Part shown: positions 52,037 to 62,181 of the stretch, in pieces
How positions within the stretch are numbered: the stretch's first letter is position 1
Layout of the letters: each line of letters opens with the position of its first letter
From: Pseudomonas sp. SST3
Lineage (GTDB): Bacteria; Pseudomonadota; Gammaproteobacteria; Pseudomonadales; Pseudomonadaceae
Direction of reading: 5' to 3'
NCBI RefSeq assembly: GCF_003325755.1
Contig: NZ_QORI02000018.1
Location: 22,889 to 86,888 of the forward strand
Length of the DNA: 64,000 nt
Made by a program: the position numbers and the translations under genes
Notes under the pieces: model-generated
What the model saw: the letters and a program-made list of their open reading frames with translations, nothing else
Database searches by the model: none
What the model was told of the DNA's origin: nothing

Positions 52037-52528
52037 ATGCGATTGACTACTAAAGGCCGTTACGCCGTCACTGCGATGCTCGATCTCGCGCTGCATGCGC
52101 AGCACGGGCCGGTGTCCCTTGCGGATATTTCCGAGCGGCAAGGCATCTCGCTTTCCTATCTCGAACAGTTATTTGCCAAGCTGCGCCGTGGCAGCCTGGT
52201 TACAAGCGTACGCGGGCCGGGCGGCGGCTATCAGCTTTCCCGCGAAATGGCGGGTATTCAGGTTGCCCAAGTTATCGATGCGGTCAACGAGTCGGTCGAC
52301 GCTACCCGCTGCCAAGGGCTGGGCGACTGTCATTCGGGTGATACCTGTCTGACTCACCATTTGTGGTGCGATTTGAGCCAGCAGATCCATGAGTTTCTAA
52401 GCGGTATCAGTCTGGCGGATCTGGTGATGCGTCGTGAGGTTCAGGAAGTAGCTTTGCGCCAGGATATGCGCCGCACCAATGGCCAGATTTCGCAGCTGGA
52501 TAAGATTGAAGCGTCCGCCGTCGAATGA
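52037..52528 (+). CDS. iscR: Iron-sulfur cluster regulator IscR
   Basis: A 163-residue Rrf2-family regulator that binds a [2Fe-2S] cluster. The winged helix lies in residues 1-70 ([20 protein letters not shown] and [12 protein letters not shown]). The cluster ligands Cys92, Cys98, Cys104 and His107 are all present ([17 protein letters not shown]). It represses its own operon when clusters are plentiful. ATG 52037 is chosen because the frame before it contains only promoter sequence. First gene of the isc operon. Confidence 0.97.
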   Translation: MRLTTKGRYAVTAMLDLALHAQHGPVSLADISERQGISLSYLEQLFAKLRRGSLVTSVRGPGGGYQLSREMAGIQVAQVIDAVNESVDATRCQGLGDCHSGDTCLTHHLWCDLSQQIHEFLSGISLADLVMRREVQEVALRQDMRRTNGQISQLDKIEASAVE

Positions 52529-52558
52529 GCAGGACGACAGCCTGATAGGAGATACCTG

Positions 52559-53773
52559 ATGAAGTTGCCGATTTACCTGGATTACTCCGCTACCACACCA
52601 GTCGATCCTCGCGTCGCCGAGAAGATGGTCGAGTGCCTGACTGCCGAAGGCAACTTCGGTAATCCTGCGTCGCGCTCCCACGCCTTTGGCTGGAAAGCCG
52701 AAGAGGCTGTCGAGAACGCACGCCGCCAAGTTGCAGAACTGGTCAATGCAGATCCTCGCGAAATCGTCTGGACCTCCGGTGCGACCGAGTCGGATAACCT
52801 GGCAATCAAGGGTGTTGCGCACTTCTATGCCTCTAAGGGCAAGCACATCGTGACCAGCAAGATCGAGCACAAGGCCGTTCTGGATACGACCCGTCAGCTC
52901 GAGCGGGAAGGTTTCGAGGTGACCTATCTCGAGCCTGGCGAAGACGGGGTAATTACCCCTGCCATGGTCGAAGCAGCGCTGCGCGATGACACCGTGCTGG
53001 TGTCCATCATGCACGTGAACAATGAGATCGGAACAATCAACGATATTGCCGCCATCGGTGAGCTCACCCGCTCGCGCGGCGTGCTGTTTCATGTCGACGC
53101 CGCTCAGTCCACCGGTAAGGTGGAGATTGATCTGGAGCGCATGAAGGTTGATCTGATGTCCTTCTCCGCTCACAAGACCTACGGTCCGAAAGGTGTCGGT
53201 GCGCTGTACGTGCGTCGTAAGCCACGCGTTCGTCTTGAGGCGCAGATGCATGGCGGTGGTCATGAGCGCGGCATGCGCTCTGGCACGCTGGCGGCCCACC
53301 AGTCGGTCGGCATGGGTGAGGCGTTCCGCATCGCCAAGGAAGAAATGGCTGCTGAGAATGAGCGCATCACCAAGCTGCGCGACCGCTTCTTCAAGCAGGT
53401 TGAGCATCTGGAAGAGCTCTATGTGAACGGCAGCATGACTTCGCGTGTGCCGCACAACCTGAACCTGAGCTTCAACTATGTCGAGGGCGAGTCGCTGATC
53501 ATGGCGCTCAAGGACCTCGCGGTTTCCTCCGGTTCGGCCTGCACTTCTGCTTCGCTGGAGCCGTCCTACGTGCTCCGCGCGCTGGGGCGCAACGACGAAC
53601 TGGCACACAGCTCGATCCGTTTCACGTTCGGCCGCTTCACTACCGAAGAAGAAGTCGACTACGCCGCGCAGAAGGTCAGCGAGGCGGTAACGAAATTGCG
53701 TGAGCTTTCACCCTTGTGGGACATGTTCAAGGATGGCGTCGATATCTCGCAGGTCGAGTGGGCAGCCCACTGA
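52559..53773 (+). CDS. iscS: Cysteine desulfurase IscS
   Basis: A 404-residue PLP enzyme that removes sulfur from cysteine for iron-sulfur clusters and tRNA thiolation. The PLP-binding Lys206 lies in [12 protein letters not shown] and the persulfide Cys328 in [14 protein letters not shown]. Length equals E. coli IscS. TAGGAGATACCTG precedes the ATG. The C-terminus ending [11 protein letters not shown] is the IscU-docking end. Confidence 0.98.
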   Translation: MKLPIYLDYSATTPVDPRVAEKMVECLTAEGNFGNPASRSHAFGWKAEEAVENARRQVAELVNADPREIVWTSGATESDNLAIKGVAHFYASKGKHIVTSKIEHKAVLDTTRQLEREGFEVTYLEPGEDGVITPAMVEAALRDDTVLVSIMHVNNEIGTINDIAAIGELTRSRGVLFHVDAAQSTGKVEIDLERMKVDLMSFSAHKTYGPKGVGALYVRRKPRVRLEAQMHGGGHERGMRSGTLAAHQSVGMGEAFRIAKEEMAAENERITKLRDRFFKQVEHLEELYVNGSMTSRVPHNLNLSFNYVEGESLIMALKDLAVSSGSACTSASLEPSYVLRALGRNDELAHSSIRFTFGRFTTEEEVDYAAQKVSEAVTKLRELSPLWDMFKDGVDISQVEWAAH

Positions 53774-53823
53774 TCCGCTGAGTCGTCGAGTTCCGCATAG
53801 CCTGATTCAATGAGGATTGCACC

Positions 53824-54215
53824 ATGGCATACAGTGAGAAGGTCATTGACCATTACGAAAATCCCCGCAACGTCGGCAAGTTCGACGCTGAGGATCCTTC
53901 CATCGGCACCGGTATGGTCGGCGCGCGGCCTGCGGCGATGTGATGCGTCTGCAGATCAAGGTCAACGAGCAGGGCGTCATCGAAGACGCCAAGTTCAAGA
54001 CCTATGGTTGCGGTTCGGCCATCGCCTCCAGCTCCCTCGCCACCGAGTGGATGAAGGGTAAGACGCTGGAAGAGGCCGAAACCATCAAGAACACTCAGCT
54101 GGCTGAAGAGCTGGCGCTGCCGCCGGTGAAGATCCATTGCTCGGTACTGGCAGAGGATGCCATCAAGGCGGCCGTTCGCGATTACCGTGAAAAGAAAGGG
54201 TTGCCGCAAGCCTAA
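53824..54215 (+). pseudogene. iscU: IscU scaffold gene, frameshifted
   Basis: The IscU scaffold gene appears broken by a single missing base. From ATG 53824 (GAGG upstream) the sequence is typical: MAYSEKVIDHYENPRNVGKF, then DAEDPSIGTGMVGA. After about 53925 it reads RPAAM and stops at TGA 53941-53943, giving 39 residues. In the +1 frame the true continuation PACGDVMRLQIKVNEQ resumes, with the rest of the protein intact to [10 protein letters not shown] and GLPQA. Inserting one C in the GCGCGCGGCC tract restores the whole gene (about 130 residues). The affected Cys37 is a cluster ligand. Sequencing error is likely; a true mutation would be severe. Confidence 0.9.
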
Positions 54216-54225
54216 GGAGGTATCG

Positions 54226-54549
54226 ATGGCTATCAGCATGACAACCGCCGCCGCTGATCACGTGCGCCGTTCCCTGGAAGGGCGCGGCAAAGGGCTGGGG
54301 GTCCGGTTGGGCGTACGCACCACCGGCTGCTCCGGCCTGGCCTACGTGCTCGAGTTCGTTGACGAGGCGGCAGCAGAGGATTCGGTTTTCGATAATCACG
54401 GTGTGAAGATCATCATCGATCCCAAAAGCCTGGCGTACCTCGATGGTACGGAGCTTGATTTCGTCCGCGAAGGACTGAACGAAGGCTTCAAGTTCAACAA
54501 TCCCAACGTGCGTGGCGAATGCGGCTGCGGCGAAAGCTTCAATATCTGA
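54226..54549 (+). CDS. iscA: Iron-sulfur carrier IscA
   Basis: A 107-residue A-type carrier. The three conserved cysteines are Cys35 ([10 protein letters not shown]), Cys99 and Cys101 ([11 protein letters not shown]). The start ATG 54226 has AAGGAGG upstream. It transfers clusters or iron to target proteins such as IspG and RlmN, both encoded nearby. Fifth-to-seventh order of isc genes is conserved; it follows iscU by 10 bp. Confidence 0.97.
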   Translation: MAISMTTAAADHVRRSLEGRGKGLGVRLGVRTTGCSGLAYVLEFVDEAAAEDSVFDNHGVKIIIDPKSLAYLDGTELDFVREGLNEGFKFNNPNVRGECGCGESFNI

Positions 54550-54556
54550 GGACGCT

Positions 54557-55078
54557 GTGGGAACTCCCTGTCACTACGCGCTGTTCGAATTGCAGCCCGC
54601 CTTCGATATCGATCCGGAAACGCTTTCGTCTCGTTATCGCGAGCTTGCCCGCAAGGTCCATCCCGATCGGTTTGCTGACGCCGGGGAAGCGGAGCAGCGC
54701 CATGCCATCGAGTGCTCGGCGAACTTGAACGAGGCCTATCAGACCCTTAAAAGCCCGTCGCGTCGGGCTCGCTATCTGCTGACTCTGCAGGGGCGCGAAA
54801 TGCCGCTTGAGGCAACCGTCCAGGATCCTGCTTTCCTCATGCAGCAGATGCAGTGGCGAGAAGAGCTCGAAGAGCTGCAGGGCGACGCGGATATTGCCGG
54901 CATCGCTTCCTTCAAGACTCGGCTCAAAGCTGCTCAGCAGGATCTCAATGACTCCTTCGCGCAGGTATGGCGGCAGGAATCGCAGCGCGAGCAGGCGGAG
55001 CGGCTGGTGCGTCGAATGCAGTTTCTCGACAAGCTGTCTCAGGAAGTGCGCCAGTTGGAAGAGCGCCTCGACGATTAA
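54557..55078 (+). CDS. hscB: Fe-S cochaperone HscB
   Basis: A 173-residue J-type cochaperone. The J-domain holds the HPD motif at 35-37 (RKVHPDRF), and the C-terminal three-helix bundle that binds IscU follows ([20 protein letters not shown]). The GTG start at 54557 lies 7 bp after the iscA stop, with GAGGA in the gap; an ATG farther upstream would overlap iscA. Length equals the family norm. Confidence 0.96.
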   Translation: MGTPCHYALFELQPAFDIDPETLSSRYRELARKVHPDRFADAGEAEQRHAIECSANLNEAYQTLKSPSRRARYLLTLQGREMPLEATVQDPAFLMQQMQWREELEELQGDADIAGIASFKTRLKAAQQDLNDSFAQVWRQESQREQAERLVRRMQFLDKLSQEVRQLEERLDD

Positions 55079-55119
55079 CCCCGCGTAGCGCCAGACGCTG
55101 CGCCAGATATCAGACAGAC

Positions 55120-56982
55120 ATGGCCTTACTTCAGATAGCTGAACCCGGACAAAGCCCACAACCCCACCAGCGCCGCCTGGCGGTTGGCATCGATCTGGGC
55201 ACCACCAATTCACTTGTGGCCGCATTGCGCAGTGGTGTTACGGCGCCACTGGCTGACATTGATGGCGAGGTGATTCTGCCTTCGGCGGTGCGTTATCACA
55301 GCGATCGCGTCGAGGTAGGACATGCTGCAAAGCGCGCGGCATCCAGCGATCCGTTGAACACAATCCTGTCAGTCAAGCGTCTGATGGGTCGCGGCATCGG
55401 AGATGTTAAGCAGCTGGGTGGACAACTGCCGTATCGATTCACTGAAGGGCAATCGCAGATGCCCTTCATCGAGACGGTGCTAGGTGCCAAGAGTCCGGTG
55501 GAAGTCTCTGCCGAAATCCTTCGTGCATTGCGTGAGCGCGCGGAAGCCGCGCTGGGCGGCGAGCTTGTCGGTGCGGTAATCACGGTGCCGGCGTATTTCG
55601 ATGAGGCGCAACGGCAAGCGACCAAGGACGCTGCCCGACTAGCCAATCTGAATGTGCTGCGTCTGCTCAATGAGCCTACGGCTGCCGCTGTCGCTTATGG
55701 TCTGGACCGCGAGGCTGAAGGCGTCGTGGCGATCTATGATCTGGGTGGTGGAACCTTCGATATTTCCATTTTGCGTCTGACCAAGGGCGTATTCGAGGTC
55801 TTGGCCACCGGTGGAGATACGGCGCTCGGGGGCGACGACTTCGATCATGCCGTCGCCGGCTGGATTCTGGCGCAGGCTGGTGCCTCCGAAGACCTCGATC
55901 CAGGTGCCCAGCGAGAGGTGCTGAAGATAGCTTGTGATGCCAAGGAGCAGCTCAGCAACGCCGAGTCCGTCGAGTTGCGCTACGACGGTTGGCAGGGTGC
56001 TCTGACGCGTGCAACCTTTAATGAGCTCATTGACCCGCTGATCGCGCTCAGTCTCAAATCCTGTCGGCGTGCGTTGCGTGATTCGTCGGTCGAAATGGAA
56101 GAGGTCCAGGCGGTGGTGATGGTCGGCGGCTCCACCCGGGTGCCACGGGTGCGCGAGCGGGTTGGTGAGATGTTCGGTCGGGAGCCGCTGACCGACATCG
56201 ATCCCGACCAGGTCGTCGCCATCGGTGCAGCGATCCAGGCCGAGACATTGGCCGGCAACAATCGCGATGGCGAGGAGCTGCTCCTGCTCGACGTCATCCC
56301 GCTGTCGTTGGGCTTGGAGACTATGGGCGGTTTGATGGAAAAGATCATTCCGCGCAACACCACTATTCCAGTTGCACGTGCGCAGGATTTCACGACCTAT
56401 AAGGATGGCCAGTCGGCCATGATGATCCACGTGCTGCAAGGAGAGCGCGAGCTCATCGCTGATTGTCGCTCGCTGGCTCGCTTCGAGCTGCGGGGGATCC
56501 CGCCGATGGTGGCCGGTGCCGCGAAGATCCGTGTGACCTTTCAGGTCGACGCCGACGGGCTGCTCAGCGTATCGGCCCGTGAACTGGCGTCCGGCGTCGA
56601 GTCGAGCATTCAGGTGAAGCCTTCTTACGGGCTGACCGACGGCGAGATCACTCGCATGCTTGAAGATTCTTTCCATAAAGCCAACGAAGACAAGGCGGCT
56701 CGTGCGCTACGTGAGCAACTGGTCGATGCGCAACGGCTGCTCGAAGCGGTCGAGGGCGCCCTGGTCGTAGACGGTGAGCGTCTGCTCAGTGAAGAGGAGC
56801 GCGCGGCGATCGATTCCCAGATGCAGAGTCTTCGCGAGCTTCTCGATAGTCAGGATGGAGTTGCCATCGAGCGCCAGATCAAGCGCTTGAGCCAGATTAC
56901 CGATGCCTTTGCCGCGCGCAGGCTAGATTCAACCGTCAAGGCCGCGTTGGCTGGGCGACGGCTTAACGATATCGAGGAATGA
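55120..56982 (+). CDS. hscA: Fe-S chaperone HscA
   Basis: A 620-residue Hsp70-type chaperone that releases clusters from IscU. The ATPase domain begins [19 protein letters not shown] and contains [16 protein letters not shown] and [15 protein letters not shown]; the substrate-binding domain follows from about residue 390. ATG 55120 gives the family-like N-terminus [20 protein letters not shown]; the frame upstream overlaps hscB. It is 41 bp after hscB. Confidence 0.97.
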   Translation: MALLQIAEPGQSPQPHQRRLAVGIDLGTTNSLVAALRSGVTAPLADIDGEVILPSAVRYHSDRVEVGHAAKRAASSDPLNTILSVKRLMGRGIGDVKQLGGQLPYRFTEGQSQMPFIETVLGAKSPVEVSAEILRALRERAEAALGGELVGAVITVPAYFDEAQRQATKDAARLANLNVLRLLNEPTAAAVAYGLDREAEGVVAIYDLGGGTFDISILRLTKGVFEVLATGGDTALGGDDFDHAVAGWILAQAGASEDLDPGAQREVLKIACDAKEQLSNAESVELRYDGWQGALTRATFNELIDPLIALSLKSCRRALRDSSVEMEEVQAVVMVGGSTRVPRVRERVGEMFGREPLTDIDPDQVVAIGAAIQAETLAGNNRDGEELLLLDVIPLSLGLETMGGLMEKIIPRNTTIPVARAQDFTTYKDGQSAMMIHVLQGERELIADCRSLARFELRGIPPMVAGAAKIRVTFQVDADGLLSVSARELASGVESSIQVKPSYGLTDGEITRMLEDSFHKANEDKAARALREQLVDAQRLLEAVEGALVVDGERLLSEEERAAIDSQMQSLRELLDSQDGVAIERQIKRLSQITDAFAARRLDSTVKAALAGRRLNDIEE

Positions 56983-56987
56983 CCCAG

Positions 56988-57326
56988 ATGCCGCAGATTG
57001 TTTTCCTGCCCCATGTCGACCATTGCCCCGAAGGGGCGGTGGTGGAAGCGCAGCCCGGTGAGACGGTGCTTGACGCCGCGCTGCGAAATGGCATCGACAT
57101 CGAGCATGCCTGTGAAAAATCCTGCGCCTGCACAACCTGCCACGTGGTGATCCGTGAGGGCTTTGCCTCGCTGGAAGCATCTGATGAGCTTGAGGATGAC
57201 ATGCTGGACAAGGCATGGGGGCTTGAACCCAATTCTCGGTTGTCCTGTCAGGCGGCGGTTGCGGATGTCGATCTGGTGGTCGAGATTCCGAAGTACACCA
57301 TCAATCAAGTCTCCGAAGGCCATTGA
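56988..57326 (+). CDS. fdx: ISC-type [2Fe-2S] ferredoxin
   Basis: A 112-residue adrenodoxin-type ferredoxin. Cluster ligands Cys42, Cys48 and Cys51 (HACEKSCACTTCHV) and Cys87 (SRLSCQAAV) are present, with the extra Cys46 seen in the E. coli protein. ATG 56988 is preferred over ATG 56979 since GAGGA lies 10 bp before it but only 1 bp before the other. It supplies electrons during cluster assembly. Confidence 0.96.
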   Translation: MPQIVFLPHVDHCPEGAVVEAQPGETVLDAALRNGIDIEHACEKSCACTTCHVVIREGFASLEASDELEDDMLDKAWGLEPNSRLSCQAAVADVDLVVEIPKYTINQVSEGH

Positions 57327-57340
57327 GGACGGGGTGAAGC

Positions 57341-57538
57341 ATGGCGCTAAAGTGGTCCGATGTGCTGGATATTGCGATTGAGCTGGCCGAAAGCAAGCCG
57401 GATGTGGATCCGCGTTACGTGAACTTTGTCGAGCTGCATCGTTGGGTCGTCGAGCTGCCGGATTTTTCGGACGATCCGAAGCGCGGTGGCGAAAAGGTGC
57501 TCGAAGCCATACAGGCCGCCTGGATAGAAGAAGCCTAG
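57341..57538 (+). CDS. iscX: Fe-S assembly protein IscX
   Basis: A 65-residue acidic protein. The sequence LKWSDVLDIAIELAESKPDV, then RYVNFVELHRWVVELPDFSD, is the usual IscX/YfhJ pattern. IscX binds IscS and iron and modulates cluster assembly. It ends the isc operon, 14 bp after fdx. Confidence 0.95.
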   Translation: MALKWSDVLDIAIELAESKPDVDPRYVNFVELHRWVVELPDFSDDPKRGGEKVLEAIQAAWIEEA

Positions 57539-57640
57539 ATCCGGTAGGCAGCCTGGCGCCGCGCTCTTCAAGGCAGAAGCGAGCGCACGGCCTTCGCTGC
57601 CAATCAGCAGGTCACAGCTACTCTTATATTTTCATTCGTG

Positions 57641-57661
57641 ACCCGCGTATAATTCGCGGGT
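57641..57661. terminator. Hairpin containing a TATAAT box between iscX and ndk
   Basis: ACCCGCG (57641-57647) and CGCGGGT (57655-57661) form a 7-bp stem with a TATAATT loop, followed by TTACTCGTTTGTTTT. It could end the isc operon, and the loop also contains TATAAT at 57648-57653, a consensus -10 for ndk. No good -35 is visible at the right distance. Confidence 0.45.
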
Positions 57662-57701
57662 TTACTCGTTTGTTTTAACCTATCGATTTCTGGAGTTTCA
57701 A

Positions 57702-58133
57702 ATGGCCCTGCAACGCACTTTCTCCATCATCAAGCCTGACGCCGTCGCCAAGAATGTGATCGGCGAGATCACCTCCCGTTTCGAGAAGGCCGGGTTGCGC
57801 GTCGTTGCGTCGAAGATGGTCCAGCTGTCCGAGCGCGAAGCTGGCGGTTTCTATGCCGAGCACAGTGAGCGCGGCTTCTTCAAAGACCTGGTTGCTTTCA
57901 TGGTCTCCGGTCCGGTCATCGTTCAGGTTCTGGAAGGCGAAGACGCCATCGCCAAGAACCGTGAGCTGATGGGCGCTACCAATCCGAAGGAAGCTGCTCC
58001 GGGTACCATCCGCGCCGATTTCGCCGTGTCCATCGATGAGAACGCCGTTCACGGTTCCGATTCCGAAGCGTCCGCTGCTCGCGAGATCGCCTACTTCTTC
58101 TCCGCCACCGAAGTGTGTGCCCGCATTCGCTGA
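57702..58133 (+). CDS. ndk: Nucleoside diphosphate kinase
   Basis: A 143-residue NDP kinase balancing nucleoside triphosphates. The phosphorylated His117 lies in NAVHGSDS, and [19 protein letters not shown] is the family N-terminus. Length equals E. coli Ndk. TGGAG lies 7 bp before the ATG. rlmN follows after 20 bp on the same strand. Confidence 0.98.
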   Translation: MALQRTFSIIKPDAVAKNVIGEITSRFEKAGLRVVASKMVQLSEREAGGFYAEHSERGFFKDLVAFMVSGPVIVQVLEGEDAIAKNRELMGATNPKEAAPGTIRADFAVSIDENAVHGSDSEASAAREIAYFFSATEVCARIR

Positions 58134-58153
58134 TCAGGCGAAGGTGAATTCAA

Positions 58154-59302
58154 ATGACTGTTACGACCGGTAAAGTGAATCTGCTGGGGCTGACCCAGCC
58201 CCAGCTGGAAAGCTTCTTCGATTCAATAGGGGAGAAGCGCTTTCGTGCCGGTCAGGTCATGAAATGGATTCACCATTTTGGCGTCGATGACTTCGATGCC
58301 ATGAGCAACATCGGCAAGGCCCTGCGCGAAAAGCTCAAGGCCTCTGCCGAGATCCGCGGCCCCGAAATTGTCAGCGAAGACATCTCCACCGACGGCACCC
58401 GTAAGTGGGTCGTGCGTGTGGCTTCGGGTAGCTGTGTGGAAACCGTCTACATTCCTCAAGGCGGACGCGGCACGCTCTGTGTCTCCTCTCAGGCCGGCTG
58501 CGCACTGGATTGCAGTTTCTGCTCGACCGGCAAACAAGGTTTCAACAGCAATCTCACCGCCGCCGAAGTGATCGGGCAGGTGTGGATTGCCAATAAATCG
58601 TTCGGCACCATCCCGGCCAAGGTCGATCGCGCCATTACCAACGTGGTGATGATGGGCATGGGCGAACCCTTGCTCAATTTCGACAACGTAGTTGCCGCCA
58701 TGCAGATCATGATGGACGATTTGGGCTACGGTATTTCCAAGCGCAAGGTAACGCTGTCGACATCCGGCGTGGTGCCCATGATCGATGAGCTTTCCAAGGT
58801 CATCGACGTATCCCTGGCGCTGTCATTGCATGCGCCGAACGATGCGCTGCGTGATCAGTTGGTGCCGATCAACAAGAAGTATCCGTTGGATATGCTACTG
58901 GCCGCCTGCCAGCGCTATATCTCCAATTTGGGCGAGAAGCGCGTTCTCACGATTGAATACACGCTTCTACAGGGCATTAATGACCAGCCCGAACACGCCG
59001 AGCAGATGATCGCGCTCTTAGCGAAGATTCCCTGCAAGATAAATCTGATTCCCTTCAATCCCTTCCCTCATTCCGGATATGAGCGGCCGAGCAACAATGC
59101 GATCCGTCGTTTTCAGGACATCCTGCATAAAGCCGGGCACAATGTAACGGTACGTACCACCCGTGGTGAGGATATCGATGCAGCCTGCGGCCAACTGGTC
59201 GGACAGGTAATGGATCGCACACGCCGAAGCGAGCGTTATATCGCAGTGCGTGAGCTGCAGTCCGAGCCAGGTACGGCGTCCATTGCTACGAACCGTTCCT
59301 GA
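58154..59302 (+). CDS. rlmN: Dual-specificity RNA methyltransferase RlmN
   Basis: A 382-residue radical SAM enzyme that methylates C2 of A2503 in 23S rRNA and A37 of some tRNAs. The radical SAM cysteines Cys116, Cys120 and Cys123 lie in CALDCSFC, and the catalytic Cys is probably in IDAACGQLV near the C-terminus. It depends on a [4Fe-4S] cluster, and so on the isc operon upstream. Normal length. Confidence 0.97.
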   Translation: MTVTTGKVNLLGLTQPQLESFFDSIGEKRFRAGQVMKWIHHFGVDDFDAMSNIGKALREKLKASAEIRGPEIVSEDISTDGTRKWVVRVASGSCVETVYIPQGGRGTLCVSSQAGCALDCSFCSTGKQGFNSNLTAAEVIGQVWIANKSFGTIPAKVDRAITNVVMMGMGEPLLNFDNVVAAMQIMMDDLGYGISKRKVTLSTSGVVPMIDELSKVIDVSLALSLHAPNDALRDQLVPINKKYPLDMLLAACQRYISNLGEKRVLTIEYTLLQGINDQPEHAEQMIALLAKIPCKINLIPFNPFPHSGYERPSNNAIRRFQDILHKAGHNVTVRTTRGEDIDAACGQLVGQVMDRTRRSERYIAVRELQSEPGTASIATNRS

Positions 59303-59316
59303 GGGGGATGCTGTTG

Positions 59317-60075
59317 ATGATATTGCGCGTTGCGCTGCTGTTTCTGCTCGCCGGCCTTATGGCTGGTTGCGTGTCCTCCGGATCGGGTAATCCGATGCGC
59401 ACCTCGGAAGGTCGCGACGAAGCGCGAGACGCCTATATCCAGCTTGGCATCGGCTATCTGCAACAGGGCGAGGCCTCCCGCGCTAAAACGCCGCTTCGCA
59501 AAGCGCTCGAACTAGACCCGAATAGCGCGGACGCCCATGCGGCACTGGCTCTGGTGTTCCAGAATGAAATGGAAAACCAGTTGGCCGACGAGCATTATCG
59601 CAAGGCCTTATCCAATCGCAATGACGCGCGCATCCTGAACAACTACGGCAGTTTTCTCTTCGAGCAGAAACGCTATCAGGAGGCGATGGAGCGCTTCACG
59701 CAGGCATCGGAAGATAATCTTTACTCGGGACGCTCGCATGTCTTCCAGAACATGGGCATGACCGCGTTGAAACTCGGTCAGCACGAGCAGGCCGAGACCT
59801 ACTTCACCCGTGCCTTGCGCCTCGATAGCCGCCAGCCGCGTGCGCTGCTCGAGCTGGCATTGCTGGCCTACGAAGCCAAACAGTACGTCCCGGCAAAGCG
59901 TTATTACGATGGATTCAGCAGCCTTTCCGAGCAGAATGCCCGAAGTCTGCTCTTGGGTATCCGTCTGGCGCAGATCCATCAGGACCGGGATCAGGCGGCG
60001 AGTCTTGGTTTGCAGCTCAAACGTCTTTATCCCGGAACGCCTGAATATCAACAGTTTCTTTCGGAGCAACGATGA
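59317..60075 (+). CDS. pilF: Type IV pilus biogenesis/stability lipoprotein PilF (PilW)
   Basis: A 252-residue outer membrane lipoprotein of tetratricopeptide repeats, required for PilQ secretin assembly in type IV pili. The lipobox LMAGC puts the lipidated Cys at residue 18. TPR-like repeats follow (ARDAYIQLGIGYLQQGEASR, DAHAALALVFQNEMENQLAD, RSHVFQNMGMTALKLGQHEQ). Two ATGs compete: 59308 and 59317. GAGGGGG at 59301-59307 touches the first but is well placed for the second, which also gives the 252 residues of P. aeruginosa PilF. Confidence 0.93.
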   Translation: MILRVALLFLLAGLMAGCVSSGSGNPMRTSEGRDEARDAYIQLGIGYLQQGEASRAKTPLRKALELDPNSADAHAALALVFQNEMENQLADEHYRKALSNRNDARILNNYGSFLFEQKRYQEAMERFTQASEDNLYSGRSHVFQNMGMTALKLGQHEQAETYFTRALRLDSRQPRALLELALLAYEAKQYVPAKRYYDGFSSLSEQNARSLLLGIRLAQIHQDRDQAASLGLQLKRLYPGTPEYQQFLSEQR

Positions 60076-61052
60076 TAGCGCCACATTCTGAAGCCGCTGC
60101 CCCGACAACGCTGACCAACCCAGGCGATACGCTCCGCGCTGCGCGCGAGAGCAAGAACTGGTCGCTTTCTTCGGTAGCCAAGCAGCTCAATCTGTCGGAG
60201 CGTTCACTCATGCAGATCGAGGCCGGTGACTTCAGTCAGTTGCCCGGTCATACATTTGCCCGTGGCTACGTTCGTGCTTACGCCAAGCTGCTGGGATTGG
60301 ACCAGAATCGTCTCGTGCAGCAGTTCGACCAGCATACCGGCACGGATGCAACCGGTAGCAGCGTCAACAGTCTCGGCCATATCGATCAACCTGTGCGTCT
60401 GTCGCGCAGCATGGTGCGTTTCTTCACCTTTATCCTGACGCTGGTTATTGGAGCCGGTGCTTTCTTCTGGTGGCAGGATCGTATGGCCCGCACCGAAGCC
60501 GGCCCGTCTGTCACGGCGCTGGAGCGGATTGAAGTCGAGGCGGCAGACGGAACCACGGAGATTCATCTGCTGGATCGACCCGAGGAGCCTGTTGACCTCG
60601 CTCCGAGCGAGGAGGTTGGCTCGGCGCCCTTATCAGTAGGCGAGGAAGCGCAGGATCCGGTAACCGAAAGTTTGTCGCTTGACGAGCAGCCGGCAATCGA
60701 AACACCCGCGGAGCAGAGCGAGACGGTACCTGCCGGCGAAGCACCGGCGACGGCCCCGGAAGCGGGTGCTAGCGTGGCTCCGGTGGCTGAAACGGAGGCC
60801 GTTGCGCCGGGCGAAGGGCGGTTGACGCTGGATTACACCGCGGACTGCTGGACACGCGTTACCGATGCAAATGGCAAGGTGCTTTACAGCGGATTGGCGA
60901 AAGCCGGCAGCAGTCGGACTCTGGTCGGGCAAACCCCGCTGGATCTGCATCTCGGCTTCGCTTCTGGTGTGCAAGTCAGCTTCAACGGCGAAGCCGTCAG
61001 TCTTTCTGGCAAAACGCGTGGCGAGACCGCGCGTCTCAAGCTCGGACAGTAA
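60072..61052 (+). CDS. rodZ: Cytoskeleton protein RodZ
   Basis: A 326-residue inner membrane protein linking MreB to the rod-shape machinery. A helix-turn-helix Xre-like domain spans about 18-85 ([20 protein letters not shown]). A transmembrane helix lies near 112-134 ([20 protein letters not shown]), then an acidic, Pro/Ala-rich periplasmic linker and a C-terminal DUF4115 domain ([20 protein letters not shown]). The ATG overlaps the pilF stop codon by 4 bp. Confidence 0.95.
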   Translation: MIAPHSEAAAPTTLTNPGDTLRAARESKNWSLSSVAKQLNLSERSLMQIEAGDFSQLPGHTFARGYVRAYAKLLGLDQNRLVQQFDQHTGTDATGSSVNSLGHIDQPVRLSRSMVRFFTFILTLVIGAGAFFWWQDRMARTEAGPSVTALERIEVEAADGTTEIHLLDRPEEPVDLAPSEEVGSAPLSVGEEAQDPVTESLSLDEQPAIETPAEQSETVPAGEAPATAPEAGASVAPVAETEAVAPGEGRLTLDYTADCWTRVTDANGKVLYSGLAKAGSSRTLVGQTPLDLHLGFASGVQVSFNGEAVSLSGKTRGETARLKLGQ

Positions 61053-61054
61053 TC

Positions 61055-62167
61055 ATGCATAGTGAATCTCCCATCAAGCGGCGTCACACCCGAAAGATCT
61101 GGGTCGGCAACGTACCGGTCGGTGGCGATGCGCCTATCGCCGTACAGAGCATGACCAATACCGAAACCTGCGACGTCGAAGCGACTGTCGCGCAGATCGA
61201 AAGGCTGCAGAATGCCGGCGCCGACATCGTCCGCGTGTCAGTGCCGTCAATGGACGCCGCCGAGGCATTCGGCAAGATCAAGCAGCGCGTTGGCTTGCCG
61301 CTGGTCGCCGACATTCATTTCGATTATCAGATTGCCCTGCGCGTCGCCGAGCTCGGCGTCGATTGCCTGCGCATCAACCCGGGCAACATAGGCCGCGAGG
61401 ATCGTGTTCGGGCTGTGGTGGAAGCAGCTCGTGACCGGGGCATTCCGATTCGTATCGGGGTCAACGCCGGCTCGTTGGAGAAAGATCTACAGAAGAAGTA
61501 TGGCGAGCCGACACCTGAGGCGTTGGTCGAATCCGCGTTACGCCATGTCGAGCACCTTGATCGGCTTAATTTCCCGGACTTTAAAGTCAGCGTAAAGGCA
61601 TCCGACGTCTTCATGGCGGTCGCTGCGTATCGGCTCCTGGCGGATAAGATCGAGCAGCCGTTGCACCTGGGTATCACCGAAGCCGGCGGGCTACGTTCGG
61701 GTACGGTGAAATCAGCGGTCGGGCTGGGCATGCTGCTAGCCGAAGGTATCGGCGATACCATCCGCATCTCGCTGGCCGCCGATCCGGTGGAAGAAATCAA
61801 GGTTGGTTTCGATATCCTCAAATCGCTGCGTCTACGTTCGCGAGGGATCAACTTTATCGCCTGCCCGAGTTGCTCGCGGCAGAACTTCGACGTGGTCAAA
61901 ACCATGAACGAGCTCGAAGGGCGGCTCGACGATCTGCTGGTGCCGCTGGACGTAGCGGTGATTGGCTGCATCGTCAACGGCCCGGGAGAGGCCAAGGAAG
62001 CACACATCGGCCTCACAGGCGGCACGCCGAACAACCTCATCTACATCGACGGCAAGCCGGCGCAGAAGCTGAACAATGAGAATCTGGTCGACGAACTGGA
62101 GCAGCTGATTCGCCGCAAAGCCGCGGAGAAGGCCGAGACCGATGCCGCGCTGATCGTGCGCAGCTGA
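61055..62167 (+). CDS. ispG: 4-hydroxy-3-methylbut-2-enyl diphosphate synthase IspG
   Basis: A 370-residue [4Fe-4S] enzyme (GcpE) of the MEP isoprenoid pathway. The cluster ligands are Cys270 and Cys273 ([10 protein letters not shown]), Cys305 ([10 protein letters not shown]) and Glu312 of [15 protein letters not shown]-barrel signatures include [20 protein letters not shown] and [12 protein letters not shown]. The ATG lies 2 bp after the rodZ stop, suggesting one operon from pilF to hisS. Confidence 0.97.
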   Translation: MHSESPIKRRHTRKIWVGNVPVGGDAPIAVQSMTNTETCDVEATVAQIERLQNAGADIVRVSVPSMDAAEAFGKIKQRVGLPLVADIHFDYQIALRVAELGVDCLRINPGNIGREDRVRAVVEAARDRGIPIRIGVNAGSLEKDLQKKYGEPTPEALVESALRHVEHLDRLNFPDFKVSVKASDVFMAVAAYRLLADKIEQPLHLGITEAGGLRSGTVKSAVGLGMLLAEGIGDTIRISLAADPVEEIKVGFDILKSLRLRSRGINFIACPSCSRQNFDVVKTMNELEGRLDDLLVPLDVAVIGCIVNGPGEAKEAHIGLTGGTPNNLIYIDGKPAQKLNNENLVDELEQLIRRKAAEKAETDAALIVRS

Positions 62168-62181
62168 TTTAAGGAACCGAA

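Noticed and set aside
55639..56676. 345-residue minus-strand frame
   Set aside because: It is antisense to hscA; the composition is typical of a shadow frame.
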